The position numbers and the translations under genes are program-made. The notes beneath the pieces were generated by a model. That model made no database searches. It was given only the letters and a program-made list of their open reading frames with translations, and was not told where the DNA came from. A stretch of 64,000 nucleotides of DNA from the NCBI GenBank assembly GCA_050950785.1, contig JBMNIG010000009.1:22328-86327 (forward strand), in the 5' to 3' direction. Positions 10,167-18,670 of the stretch are shown here, piece by piece; within the stretch, counting starts at the first letter, position 1; the number at the start of each line of letters is the position of its first letter. The stretch comes from JAAYOS01 sp050950785. Its GTDB lineage: Bacteria > Bacillota > Clostridia > Oscillospirales > JAAYOS01.

Positions 10167-10456
10167 CCGACAAATTGTTATAAATAAACAAGTTTTTTCA
10201 CTGCTAAGCAGGAGGTTCCCCACATCTTAGGACCTCTTAAATGGTGGAATGATTTGATGTTGATAGCCGTGTTTAAGCGGCTTTTTTGAACCAAACAGCG
10301 ACTGTTCGATTTGAACCAGACTACCTTTGCTTAATTAAATGAAACCTTGTTTAGAATGTTTTCTAAAAAATATTTGCAAATAACAAAGATAATAAAAGTA
10401 AAATGAGGGTTGGACGTCGTATATAGTATATAGGGGAGTCATGGGGGTGACAGATA
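10167..10456 (+). other. Non-coding gap with terminator and alternative hairpins
   Basis: 290 bases without a credible gene between the YigZ-family gene and dgt. It holds an intrinsic terminator (10265-10287). Just upstream are two mutually exclusive pairings: GAGGT/ACCTC (about 10212-10235), and a CCCACAT/ATGGTGG helix that would use the loop of the first. This could be the tail of the upstream transcript, a small RNA, or an attenuator leader for dgt. No known riboswitch class was recognised. Confidence 0.4.
10265..10287 (+). terminator. Intrinsic terminator
   Basis: 5-bp GC-rich stem AGCCG (10265-10269) / CGGCT (10278-10282) with an 8-base loop, followed by a run of T residues to 10287. 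It lies 100 bases after the YigZ-family gene and 170 bases before dgt. Confidence 0.7.
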
Positions 10457-11485
10457 GTGACAATACGCGAGCTTTATCAGCGAACTGAGTCGGAAATGCT
10501 CGCTTCTTATGCTGTAAGATCCTCAGAATCAACAGGACGAAAAACCGCGATAGCTGAGTGTGACATGCGGACATGCTTTCAGCGTGATGTCGATAGAATA
10601 ACACACTGCAAAGCGTTCCGAAGACTTATGCGCAAAACACAGGTTTTTCTGAGTCCGGAGGGTGATCATTACCGCACCCGACTTACTCACACCCTAGAAG
10701 TTTCCAGAATAGCGCGAACGATCGCCCGTGCGCTTAAGCTAAACGAAGACCTGGTCGAAGCTATCGCTCTTTCACATGATCTTGGACACACACCATTTGG
10801 ACATGCCGGAGAATATGCTCTAAATGATGTAGTACCGGGAGGTTTTTTCCACAACGAGCAGAGCGTAAGAGTTGTTGAGCAAATTGAATCGGATGGCAAG
10901 GGACTAAATCTAAGCTTTGAAGTTATCGACGGCATTAGATTCCACACTGGCACACAATATGCTTCGACTTCTGAAGGGCGTCTTGTAAAATTCGCCGACC
11001 GTATTGCTTACATAAACCATGACATCGACGATGCAATACGGGCCGGGATTTTAAAAGATGATGATATTCCGACCCATCTTTCAAAAATCCTTGGTAATAA
11101 CTACAGTATAAGAATCGATACTATGGTTCGTGACGTCATCAGCAACAGTGTTGAGGGCAATATAAGCATGTCTGCAGAAATTGGCCAGGCAATGATGGAG
11201 CTTCGTGAGTTTATGTTTGAGGCAGTTTACAAAAATCCCATTGCAAAAGGCGAGGAGACTAAGGCTCAGGATATGTTGAAAAAACTCTATGAGTTTTTTG
11301 TCAAGAACCCAGACAAGCTGACAGATGAATATCTAAGGATTGCTGATAAAGACGGTGTAGAACGTGCTGTATGTGATTATGTGGCCGGAATGACAGACTC
11401 ATATGCAGTTAATTGCTTTGAGAGACTTTTCGTTCCAAAGGGCTGGGGATTTATTGAATCCAGCAGGATCGATCAGTTTGAATAG
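10457..11485 (+). CDS. dgt: dGTP triphosphohydrolase-like HD protein
   Basis: HD-domain phosphohydrolase of the deoxyguanosinetriphosphate triphosphohydrolase-like family, 342 residues. The core is intact: HTLEVSRIARTIARAL (first His), then the metal pair in SHDLGHTPFGHAGE near residues 109-122, and a distal Asp in YINHDIDDAI near 191-200. It probably hydrolyses dNTPs to deoxynucleoside and tripolyphosphate; firmicute homologues differ in substrate choice. GTG start at 10457, with GGGGGTGA six bases upstream. The position before dnaG and rpoD is the classic firmicute macromolecular-synthesis arrangement. Confidence 0.92.
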   Translation: MTIRELYQRTESEMLASYAVRSSESTGRKTAIAECDMRTCFQRDVDRITHCKAFRRLMRKTQVFLSPEGDHYRTRLTHTLEVSRIARTIARALKLNEDLVEAIALSHDLGHTPFGHAGEYALNDVVPGGFFHNEQSVRVVEQIESDGKGLNLSFEVIDGIRFHTGTQYASTSEGRLVKFADRIAYINHDIDDAIRAGILKDDDIPTHLSKILGNNYSIRIDTMVRDVISNSVEGNISMSAEIGQAMMELREFMFEAVYKNPIAKGEETKAQDMLKKLYEFFVKNPDKLTDEYLRIADKDGVERAVCDYVAGMTDSYAVNCFERLFVPKGWGFIESSRIDQFE

Positions 11486-11619
11486 TAAACTACTTAAAAT
11501 ATAATCTTTTCGAATCGATAAATAGAATAATTTATGAAAAATTGTCTAATATATTGACAAATAATAAACATTCTCAAATATTCATGTAGATTCGATACTT
11601 GGCCAGGGGGGTGGTGTTT

Positions 11620-13371
11620 TTGTATTTTTCTGCCGAATTTCTTGAGGAACTGTCGGAGCGGGCCAATATCGTTGATATAGTATCCGATTATACTCAGCTG
11701 AAGTTAAAGGGATCGAACTACTTTGGTTTATGTCCCTTTCACTCTGAAAAAACACCCTCTTTTTCTGTCTCGGCTGACAAGGAGTTCTTTCATTGTTTTG
11801 GATGTGGTGTAGGGGGAGACGTTATAACCTTCGTCATGCGCGCCGAAAACCTTGATTTTACCGACGCTATCCGCTTTCTTTCAGAGAAGTTGGGGCTGTC
11901 TTTGCCCGAGGTAAACGACTATGGAGGGGCTGAGCGAAGAGCAAGGATCCTTGAGCTGAATACGTTTGCTGCCAGATATTTCCATGACTGTCTTATGAGT
12001 GCTGAAGGACAGCAGGCAAGAAACTACCTGAAAAACAGAGGGATCACCGATCGGACTATCAGGCGCTTTGGTATAGGATATGCTCCTGATTATTGGGACG
12101 GGTTGATAAAGGCTGCTAAGGGTTTTGAAAAATCAGAACTTTTAGAGGCAAGGTTGGTGGTAAGCAACAAAAGTACCGGCGGGATATATGATATGTTTCG
12201 GGGACGGGTGATATTTCCCATAATCGATATACGTGGGAACGTCATAGCATTTGGAGGAAGGCTACTGGGAGACGGTGGACCAAAGTATCTTAATTCTCCT
12301 GATACCCCTGTATACAACAAGAGTCGTCACTTGTTTGCACTGAATATGGCTAAAAAATCAAAAAGTAGAAGATACATCCTAGCTGAGGGATATATGGATG
12401 TTGTATCACTTCATCAAGCAGGTTTTGATACTGCTGTAGCCTCACTCGGAACGTCACTTACAGATCAACAGGCAAGATTACTTGCTAAGTATGCAGATGA
12501 AGTTGTTATTGCTTATGATAGTGACGGGGCAGGTAGAAGTGCTGCAGATCGTGCCATAGAACTTTTAGAGAAGACAAATGTGAAAGTTAAGTTAGTTGAC
12601 TATCCCGGTGCAAAGGACCCGGATGAGTATATCAAAAAATTTGGCGCTGAAGCATTCCGTCTACGACTCGACAGATCAGAAAACCAAATCGAATATAAAT
12701 TGGATTTGGTCAAAAGTAAGTATGACCTGAGCAATGACGAGCAACGTATAGAATTTTTGAAGGAGTCGGCGCAGGTATTGAGTAGGATCGACAATCCTGT
12801 TGAGATGGCCGTTTATGTGGCAAGGGTTGCCGAAACCGGAAAAGTAGATCAATCGGTTTTGGAACGGGAAATAAAACTGTTGACAAAAGCACGGCTCAAA
12901 AGAGAACGAGGAAAGCAACGACAACGTACTCTCAGACCAACGCTTTCGGTACAGCCGAAGGCTAAAGAGCTCCGGTATAAAAACGTCCGTTCTGCTGTAG
13001 CTGAGGAGAGATTACTATCACTGCTATTATGTGATTTATCTCTCATCGAAACTGCGTCTAAATTATTGACACCGGAGCAATTTTCTTCCGATACACTTGG
13101 GAAGACTTACGGTATATTGATATCTCACTTAAAAAGCAATAAGCCCTTTTCAACAGCGCTTCTTTCTCAATCATTAAATGTTGATGAGATGGAACATATA
13201 AGCTCAATTCTGGTTAAAAGCGTTCCGGAAGGTGATAAAATGCAGGCATTAAGGGACTACATAGAGGTCATACTTGAAGAGTACGAGAAGAGTTTATTGA
13301 GTGAAAAAGAGCTTTTGCTTCGTGAATGGCAGAGAATGAAAGGAAAAAAAGGGTTGGAGGATAGACCATGA
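11620..13371 (+). CDS. dnaG: DNA primase
   Basis: Makes RNA primers at the replication fork. The zinc-binding domain has CPFH near residue 39 and CFGC about 20 residues later. The TOPRIM core has AEGYMDVVSL with a later AYDSDGAGR metal-binding motif, and a C-terminal helicase-interaction region is present. The frame is open from a TTG at 11599, but the sequence GGGGGGTGG (11607-11615) is an ideal ribosome-binding site for the TTG at 11620. That start gives MYFSAEFLEEL, like other clostridial primases. The last four bases overlap rpoD (ATGA), indicating translational coupling. A TTGACA at about 11556 may belong to a promoter for dnaG-rpoD. Confidence 0.95.
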   Translation: MYFSAEFLEELSERANIVDIVSDYTQLKLKGSNYFGLCPFHSEKTPSFSVSADKEFFHCFGCGVGGDVITFVMRAENLDFTDAIRFLSEKLGLSLPEVNDYGGAERRARILELNTFAARYFHDCLMSAEGQQARNYLKNRGITDRTIRRFGIGYAPDYWDGLIKAAKGFEKSELLEARLVVSNKSTGGIYDMFRGRVIFPIIDIRGNVIAFGGRLLGDGGPKYLNSPDTPVYNKSRHLFALNMAKKSKSRRYILAEGYMDVVSLHQAGFDTAVASLGTSLTDQQARLLAKYADEVVIAYDSDGAGRSAADRAIELLEKTNVKVKLVDYPGAKDPDEYIKKFGAEAFRLRLDRSENQIEYKLDLVKSKYDLSNDEQRIEFLKESAQVLSRIDNPVEMAVYVARVAETGKVDQSVLEREIKLLTKARLKRERGKQRQRTLRPTLSVQPKAKELRYKNVRSAVAEERLLSLLLCDLSLIETASKLLTPEQFSSDTLGKTYGILISHLKSNKPFSTALLSQSLNVDEMEHISSILVKSVPEGDKMQALRDYIEVILEEYEKSLLSEKELLLREWQRMKGKKGLEDRP

Positions 13372-14483
13372 GCATGATAGAGGATAAGAAAGCAATATTG
13401 AGAGATCTTATTGAGCAAGGGAAAAAAGCAGGAAAACTCAGTGCAAAAGAAATTATGAATGTAGTTGAAGAGCTTTCCCTTGACTCCGATCAAATAGACA
13501 AGCTTTATGACACGCTTGAAGCTCTTTCGATAGAAATAGCAGTTGATGAGGAGTACATCGAAGAAATTGAGGACGATGTACCTGAAAAGATCGAAGAAGT
13601 TGAAGAGATACCTGAGGACGAATTGGCTGATACTGATGCTCTTGCAGAGGGTGTCAACATCGATGACCCTGTCCGCATGTATCTTAAGGAGATCGGAAAG
13701 GTCGATTTGCTCACGCCTGAAGAGGAAGTTGAGCTTGCAAAGAGGATGTGCGAAGGCGATGAGGAAGCTAAGCGGAAGCTTGCTGAGGCAAATCTTCGTC
13801 TTGTTGTAAGCATAGCCAAGCGCTATGTTGGCAGAGGAATGCTCTTCCTTGACTTGATCCAAGAGGGAAATCTTGGTCTTATCAAGGCTGTGGAGAAGTT
13901 TGACTACAATAAGGGATTTAAGTTTTCGACATATGCCACATGGTGGATCCGGCAGGCCATTACCCGGGCTATTGCCGATCAAGCTCGTACTATTCGTATC
14001 CCTGTTCATATGGTTGAAACGATCAATAAAGTCATTCGTGTATCCAGACAGCTATTGCAAGAACTCGGCCACGACCCTCAACCTGAGGAGATTGCAGCCG
14101 AGATGAATATGCCTGTGGACAAGGTGCGGGAGATAATGAAAATAGCGCAAGAGCCTGTATCACTGGAGACACCGATCGGAGAAGAGGAAGACAGTCACTT
14201 AGGCGATTTCATACCTGATGAAGGGGCATCTGAACCTGCCGAGGCAGCTTCTTATACTTTACTGAAGGAACAGCTCGTCGAAGTCCTTGCCACTTTGACT
14301 CCAAGGGAGGAGAAGGTTCTGAAACTGCGCTTTGGTCTTGAAGATGGAAGGACGAGAACTTTGGAAGAGGTAGGCAAGGAGTTTAAGGTTACACGTGAGC
14401 GTATACGTCAGATCGAGGCAAAAGCACTTCGTAAGCTTCGTCATCCAAGCCGCTCAAGGAAACTCAAGGACTTTTTGAGTTGA
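13368..14483 (+). CDS. rpoD: Primary sigma factor (sigma-70/sigma-A)
   Basis: Housekeeping RNA polymerase sigma factor, 371 residues, the short firmicute form without the long insert of E. coli RpoD. An N-terminal region 1.1 helical segment is followed by an acidic stretch near 55-90. Region 1.2 begins DDPVRMYLKEIG. Region 2 contains FSTYATWWIRQAITRAI for -10 recognition and melting. Region 4 has the helix-turn-helix VGKEFKVTRERIRQIE for -35 recognition. The ATG overlaps the dnaG stop by 4 bp, with GGTTGGAGG 7 bases upstream. All of region 4 is intact, so the strong TTGACA/TATAAT elements seen elsewhere in the window should be its targets. Confidence 0.98.
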   Translation: MSMIEDKKAILRDLIEQGKKAGKLSAKEIMNVVEELSLDSDQIDKLYDTLEALSIEIAVDEEYIEEIEDDVPEKIEEVEEIPEDELADTDALAEGVNIDDPVRMYLKEIGKVDLLTPEEEVELAKRMCEGDEEAKRKLAEANLRLVVSIAKRYVGRGMLFLDLIQEGNLGLIKAVEKFDYNKGFKFSTYATWWIRQAITRAIADQARTIRIPVHMVETINKVIRVSRQLLQELGHDPQPEEIAAEMNMPVDKVREIMKIAQEPVSLETPIGEEEDSHLGDFIPDEGASEPAEAASYTLLKEQLVEVLATLTPREEKVLKLRFGLEDGRTRTLEEVGKEFKVTRERIRQIEAKALRKLRHPSRSRKLKDFLS

Positions 14484-14565
14484 TACTAAGCATTTATATC
14501 GTTTTTTACACCTTTCATATTTTGCGTTAATGAAGGCATTTGTATCATGGTACATTTTTGCAATA

Positions 14566-16089
14566 TTATTTTCTAATGAAAAAATTCTTTTTGAAACCGC
14601 CCTGTATGGTGACTGCAAGAAAATACATCAAAGCCGCTGTAAATAAAGCAGGCACTAAAGCAGCGGAGCTACCAATCAGCCCTCCTATACTCAGGTATAT
14701 CCATCTGCACCATAACGCAGCCATCAGAGCGGAAAGTCCGGGTGTAATGAACCACTTTCTCCATTCCACGTTCATACCTGTTGCTTGAACCACTTTCCTC
14801 AAGTTCAGTATCGCAGTAAGGAATGTCGTTGCAATGCATGCAACAACATATCCATATATGCCAAGTTCGGGTATCGCTGTAAGATAGAATGTCATTATCA
14901 GCTCCAACCCATTACCTATAATAAGATTTAATGAAGCGGATATTTGCTTTCCCAGACCGTTCAGTATATTTCCAAATACCAACATGTAAAGTGAAAATAC
15001 TGTACTTGCGGCAAGTGGAAGCAATAACGCTTCATTTACATTTTGTCTAAATAGCAAATAACCTATTTGCGGGCCAAGGGGAACAAGAATGGCAACTGAC
15101 GGCAATATGAGAAATGAAGTTGCTGTTATGGCTCGTGAAATCTTATTGCGCGCATCTCGCATATTTCCCAAAGCCAAGTTTTCTGACAGCTTGGGCACCA
15201 TCACAAGACCTAATCCAACGATCATAGCCGAGGGAAGGTTAAGTAGCGGTAGCGTCATGCCAAACAGCACTCCGTAGGCACTTATTGCCTGTTGATATGT
15301 AAGACCTGACACGACCAGTCTTCTGGGAATTATTATAATTATCAAAGTAGATAACAGTTTATTGCACAATCCAGCTATCGATATCGGGACAGCTATTTTT
15401 CCAATCCTGGCAGTCATTCCTTGCTCCATTTTGCCATCTGATGGTACATTGCGTATCCTCTGTTTGTATATGATGCGAAGAAACAGTGAACTGAAGATTT
15501 CGCATATCAGCATCCCTGTAACTATTATAACTAACATATGTTCATCCGGCTGTGGCAGAAACAGGTACAACAGCAACAGGACAGCACTCATTCGTATTAC
15601 CTGTTCCAATAGATCCGATATTGCGGGCGGATTGAATTCTCTTGACCCGTAAAAGAAATGCTTATGTATATTCTCAATTCCTGTAAGGAAAATCACCGGC
15701 AGCAGCGCATACAGAGCGAGTTGTGTACGTTCGTCACCCAGGAAAACTGAAGCTATACCTTTTGCAAATATGAGAATGAACACAGAAAGAATTCCAAAGA
15801 TACATACAAAGACAATAATCGCACGTCGTATCAATTGTCGGATAGCTAAGTAGTTTCTAAGTGCGATATACTCCGCTGAGAGTCTGCTTACAGCTACCCC
15901 TATACCCGATACTGCTATTGTCAGGGCGAGAGAATAGAATGGGAAAATCAGTTGAAAAAGTCCCATGCCTTCCGATCCGATCATCCTGCTCAGAGCGATT
16001 CTATATGCAAAACCAAGCAGCTGAGAGCAAATATTTCCAATCGTCAGGATGAAAGCACCATATCTTACCGATTTTATATCAATTTTCAT
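14566..16089 (-). CDS. SpoVB-like polysaccharide/lipid flippase (MOP superfamily)
   Basis: 507-residue membrane protein with about 14 hydrophobic segments, of the oligosaccharidyl-lipid flippase family that includes stage V sporulation protein B and the lipid II flippases. It begins with the family-typical GNICSQLLGFAYRIALSRMIG segment split across the first helices, and continues with GMGLFQLIFPFYSLALTI. The ATG at 16089 has ACGGAG 8 bases upstream; the frame runs back to 16152 but without ribosome-binding support. The PdaB-like gene upstream supports a role in spore cortex or wall precursor transport. Several paralogues occur per genome in Clostridia, so the exact role is inferred. Confidence 0.82.
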   Translation of the reverse strand: MKIDIKSVRYGAFILTIGNICSQLLGFAYRIALSRMIGSEGMGLFQLIFPFYSLALTIAVSGIGVAVSRLSAEYIALRNYLAIRQLIRRAIIVFVCIFGILSVFILIFAKGIASVFLGDERTQLALYALLPVIFLTGIENIHKHFFYGSREFNPPAISDLLEQVIRMSAVLLLLYLFLPQPDEHMLVIIVTGMLICEIFSSLFLRIIYKQRIRNVPSDGKMEQGMTARIGKIAVPISIAGLCNKLLSTLIIIIIPRRLVVSGLTYQQAISAYGVLFGMTLPLLNLPSAMIVGLGLVMVPKLSENLALGNMRDARNKISRAITATSFLILPSVAILVPLGPQIGYLLFRQNVNEALLLPLAASTVFSLYMLVFGNILNGLGKQISASLNLIIGNGLELIMTFYLTAIPELGIYGYVVACIATTFLTAILNLRKVVQATGMNVEWRKWFITPGLSALMAALWCRWIYLSIGGLIGSSAALVPALFTAALMYFLAVTIQGGFKKNFFIRK

Positions 16090-16120
16090 AATACACACTC
16101 CGTAAACAATTGCGGCAAGT

Positions 16121-16147
16121 AAAAGCGGACTTTTTGAGGAAGTCCGC
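16121..16147 (-). terminator. Terminator after the PdaB-like gene
   Basis: 8-bp stem GCGGACTT/AAGTCCGC (16140-16147 and 16125-16132 read on the minus strand) with a 7-base loop, followed by TTTT on the minus strand. It lies between the PdaB-like gene and the SpoVB-like gene, so the two are probably separate transcripts. Confidence 0.8.
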
Positions 16148-16182
16148 AACACTTTTATTAAGCTGTACTGATACCCCTGATC

Positions 16183-16956
16183 CTAATCCTGATCCACATC
16201 CTTTACCGGAAATTGTCTTCCCTCATGATCAAGATAAAATTTACCGGTATATATGATCTCAGAGATTGGGATCAGCTTATATCCGCTGCTCTGCAAGCTC
16301 TCAATTATTCCTGGTAGCGCTTCCGGTGTGTTAAGTGCTGCGTTGTGGAAAAGAACTATTGAACCTGGCTTTACTCGGCTGAGCACTCGTTTTTGTATGT
16401 CGGCAGCCGATAAGTCTTTCCAGTCAAGACTGTCAACATCCCACTGTATTGTATACATACCCATACTTGTAACAGTGGTTATGAGTTTATCATCATAATC
16501 TCCATAGGGAGGACGGAATAGAGTCGGCCTGACACCTGTTATTTTTTCAATCTTATCATTACATGCCGTGATGTCTGAAATTATATCCTCACGGCTCAGA
16601 CGCGGCATATGCTTATGCTTATTTGAGTGGTTCATTATTTCATGGCCTGCATCGGCCAAAGCTTTTACCGACTCAGGATATTTATCGACCCAGTCTCCCA
16701 CAACGAAAAATGTAGCCTTGACCCCATATCTACCGAGAATTTCAATAAGCTGCTCTGTGTCTTCATTTCCCCAAGCGGCATCGAAACTAAGGGAAGCAAC
16801 CTTATCCTCTTTCGAAACGCAATATATAGGTAGCTGCCGTTTGGAGGCAGATGCGCCGATGATCGCCGGACTGCTAAACAGTGTCAGAATCAACGCTGAA
16901 GCCAATATAACACAACAAATTATCAGTGAACTTTTTTTGATATAAATAACTCTCAT
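16183..16956 (-). CDS. PdaB-type polysaccharide deacetylase
   Basis: 257-residue NodB-homology deacetylase with one N-terminal membrane segment (about residues 8-30), so it is probably an anchored extracytoplasmic enzyme. Motif 1 reads SFDAAWG instead of the canonical TFDDG, the form seen in sporulation PdaB proteins. The metal-binding motif 2 is HSNKH, and motif 3 is RPPYGDYDD. PdaB family members are needed for a stable spore cortex in Bacillus. The ATG at 16956 has GGGGTGG just upstream; an in-frame TTG precedes it. Activity on peptidoglycan is inferred, because the altered motif 1 leaves catalytic competence uncertain. Confidence 0.85.
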   Translation of the reverse strand: MRVIYIKKSSLIICCVILASALILTLFSSPAIIGASASKRQLPIYCVSKEDKVASLSFDAAWGNEDTEQLIEILGRYGVKATFFVVGDWVDKYPESVKALADAGHEIMNHSNKHKHMPRLSREDIISDITACNDKIEKITGVRPTLFRPPYGDYDDKLITTVTSMGMYTIQWDVDSLDWKDLSAADIQKRVLSRVKPGSIVLFHNAALNTPEALPGIIESLQSSGYKLIPISEIIYTGKFYLDHEGRQFPVKDVDQD

Positions 16957-17089
16957 CAAACCACCCCACAGCCGAAGCTAAAGACATAAATCCGTACCCA
17001 CACAGTCTATTACTATGAAAAATCGGAACTATATAGACCAAAACCGCGCCTATAAAACGTTAGGCTCGGTAAAAAAATAGCCGATGCAA

Positions 17090-17149
17090 GACAATGAACG
17101 GTCCTTCTGTATTGAAGTTGACTCCAAGACAGAAGGACCGTTCATTGTC
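17090..17149. repeat. 21-bp perfect inverted repeat, probable operon terminator
   Basis: Arms at 17090-17110 and 17129-17149 are perfectly complementary (GACAATGAACGGTCC...), with an 18-base loop. It lies 29 bases downstream of the last gene of the minus-strand one-carbon run and upstream of the PdaB-like gene. Its right half shares the pattern ACTCCAAGnCAnAAGnACCGT with the hairpin at 41588-41636, so both look like copies of a dispersed hairpin element. No long T run follows. Confidence 0.75.
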
Positions 17150-17178
17150 TGTATATGTGTGGCGGTTATGATGTCGAT

Positions 17179-17814
17179 TTAGCTTGCAAGTTTTTTTGCG
17201 AGATCCGCAGCGGAAGCGGCGTCCGGGGCGTAGCCATCTGCTCCGATGGAATCTGCGTGTGCCTGTGTAACAGGTGCTCCACCAACCATTATCTTCACAT
17301 TGTCGCGAACTCCGGCTTTTTCGATTGCATCAATCGTCTCTTTGAGTGCCGGCATGGTAGTGGTAAGTAGGGAGGAGAGTGCTACGATTTTCACATCAGG
17401 ATTGTCCTTGATTGCCTGAACAAACTTCTCGGGAGGGACATCAACGCCAAGGTCGATCACCTCAAAACCTGCACCCTCAATCATCATGGCTACAAGGTTC
17501 TTGCCGATGTCATGAAGGTCCCCAACAACAGTACCTATAATAACTTTACCGATCGACTCAACACCGGTGGCCGCAAGGTGGGGTTTCAAGACCTCAACAC
17601 CCTTTTTCATGGCGCGTGCTGCAATTAGCATCTCGGGCACGAATATTTCATTGTTTTTAAACTTTTCACCTACGACACTCATGGCGGTAATCATGCCTTC
17701 ATTGAGAATATCTGCGGCACTGACTCCGTCAGCAAGAGCCTCTTCCACAAGTCCGGCGATGATCTTTGACTTTCCTTCTTCAACGGCAAGAGCAATTTCC
17801 CTAATTTTTGACAT
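17179..17814 (-). CDS. Corrinoid methyltransferase protein (MtvC/MtaC-like)
   Basis: 211-residue cobalamin carrier of the MtbC/MtaC/MtvC type. A helical cap domain (about residues 1-88) precedes a Rossmann-like B12-binding domain (about 90-211). The cobalt ligand is His101 in GDLHDIGKNLV, with the following LSSLLTTTM and GGAPVT motifs. It carries the methyl group between the UROD-family methyltransferase and the methyl-H4folate methyltransferase encoded just upstream. It is the last gene of the long minus-strand run. The ATG follows AAGGAGGAACATCAC. The methyl donor cannot be told from this subunit. Confidence 0.93.
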   Translation of the reverse strand: MSKIREIALAVEEGKSKIIAGLVEEALADGVSAADILNEGMITAMSVVGEKFKNNEIFVPEMLIAARAMKKGVEVLKPHLAATGVESIGKVIIGTVVGDLHDIGKNLVAMMIEGAGFEVIDLGVDVPPEKFVQAIKDNPDVKIVALSSLLTTTMPALKETIDAIEKAGVRDNVKIMVGGAPVTQAHADSIGADGYAPDAASAADLAKKLAS

Positions 17815-17839
17815 GTGATGTTCCTCCTTAAATAATAGA

Positions 17840-18649
17840 TTATTTCTTCGTTACATTGCCTATACGACCCTGTCTAAATGCTTTTATATAGTTAAGACAG
17901 TATTCGTCATTTTCAGTTAGCGCATCTGTGGCAAGGATGATTCCAAGCATATCCCGGTTTAGCGGATCGACTATTGCGCTGTCCATACCGGCATTCATAG
18001 CAAGAGCCATAAAAGCCATATTTATGATCTTCCGGGCAGGCAATCCAAAGGATATATTGCTCAAACCGCTTGTTATATGTACATCAGGATACCATTCCTT
18101 GATCTGTCGTGTGCAAGCCTCAAATTTTGCCATGGATTCGCCGTCGGTGGCAAGGGCGATAACAAGCGGGTCTATGTAAATACGAGAATGCTCGATGCCA
18201 TATTCATCTGCTCGCGACATCAATTGCTTTGCTATTTGCAGACGTTTATCAACTGTACTTGGGATACCGTAGTTATCGCAGAGAAGGGCCACGACCTGCC
18301 AGCCGGTATCTGCAATAGCAGGGAATATGATCTCAATTTTATCTCCCTCAAGAGATACAGAGTTTATTATGCCTTCCTTTTTGCAGAAGGGGATGCAATC
18401 GACACAGACCTGTGGGTTTGGGCTGTCAATACAGATTGGAGTATCAACGGTATCTTGAACTAAGTCTATAAGCCATTTCATTGTCTCAAGTTCAAGATCA
18501 TCACTTACCGATGCACAAATATCGATATAATCCGCACCGGCTTCTGACTGTCGTTTTGCAAGTCTCCTGATATAATCTTCGTTTTTTGATTCTATAGCTT
18601 TAGCAACAGAGGGAATCGAGCCGTTTATCTTTTCACCAATTATGATCAT
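17840..18649 (-). CDS. MtgA/MtvA-like methyl-H4folate:corrinoid methyltransferase
   Basis: 269-residue pterin-binding TIM-barrel protein, begins MIIIGEKINGSIPSV. It resembles AcsE, MtgA and MtvA, which move a methyl group between a corrinoid protein and tetrahydrofolate. The conserved Asp/Asn-rich motifs GADYIDICASV, PICIDSPNP and TSGLSNISFGLP line the pterin pocket. In a demethylation system it would deliver methyl groups as methyl-H4folate into the same pathway that MetVF feeds. It lies between the UROD-family gene and the corrinoid gene with short gaps of 21 and 25 bases. An AcsE role for CODH/ACS is possible but less likely given these neighbours. Confidence 0.87.
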   Translation of the reverse strand: MIIIGEKINGSIPSVAKAIESKNEDYIRRLAKRQSEAGADYIDICASVSDDLELETMKWLIDLVQDTVDTPICIDSPNPQVCVDCIPFCKKEGIINSVSLEGDKIEIIFPAIADTGWQVVALLCDNYGIPSTVDKRLQIAKQLMSRADEYGIEHSRIYIDPLVIALATDGESMAKFEACTRQIKEWYPDVHITSGLSNISFGLPARKIINMAFMALAMNAGMDSAIVDPLNRDMLGIILATDALTENDEYCLNYIKAFRQGRIGNVTKK

Positions 18650-18670
18650 ACCTGAAAATCCTTTCGACTA

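Noticed and set aside
10300..10335. tRNA T-arm-like sequence (GGTTCAAATC on the minus strand)
   Set aside because: The flanking bases cannot form the 5-bp T stem, and no anticodon or acceptor arms were found nearby.
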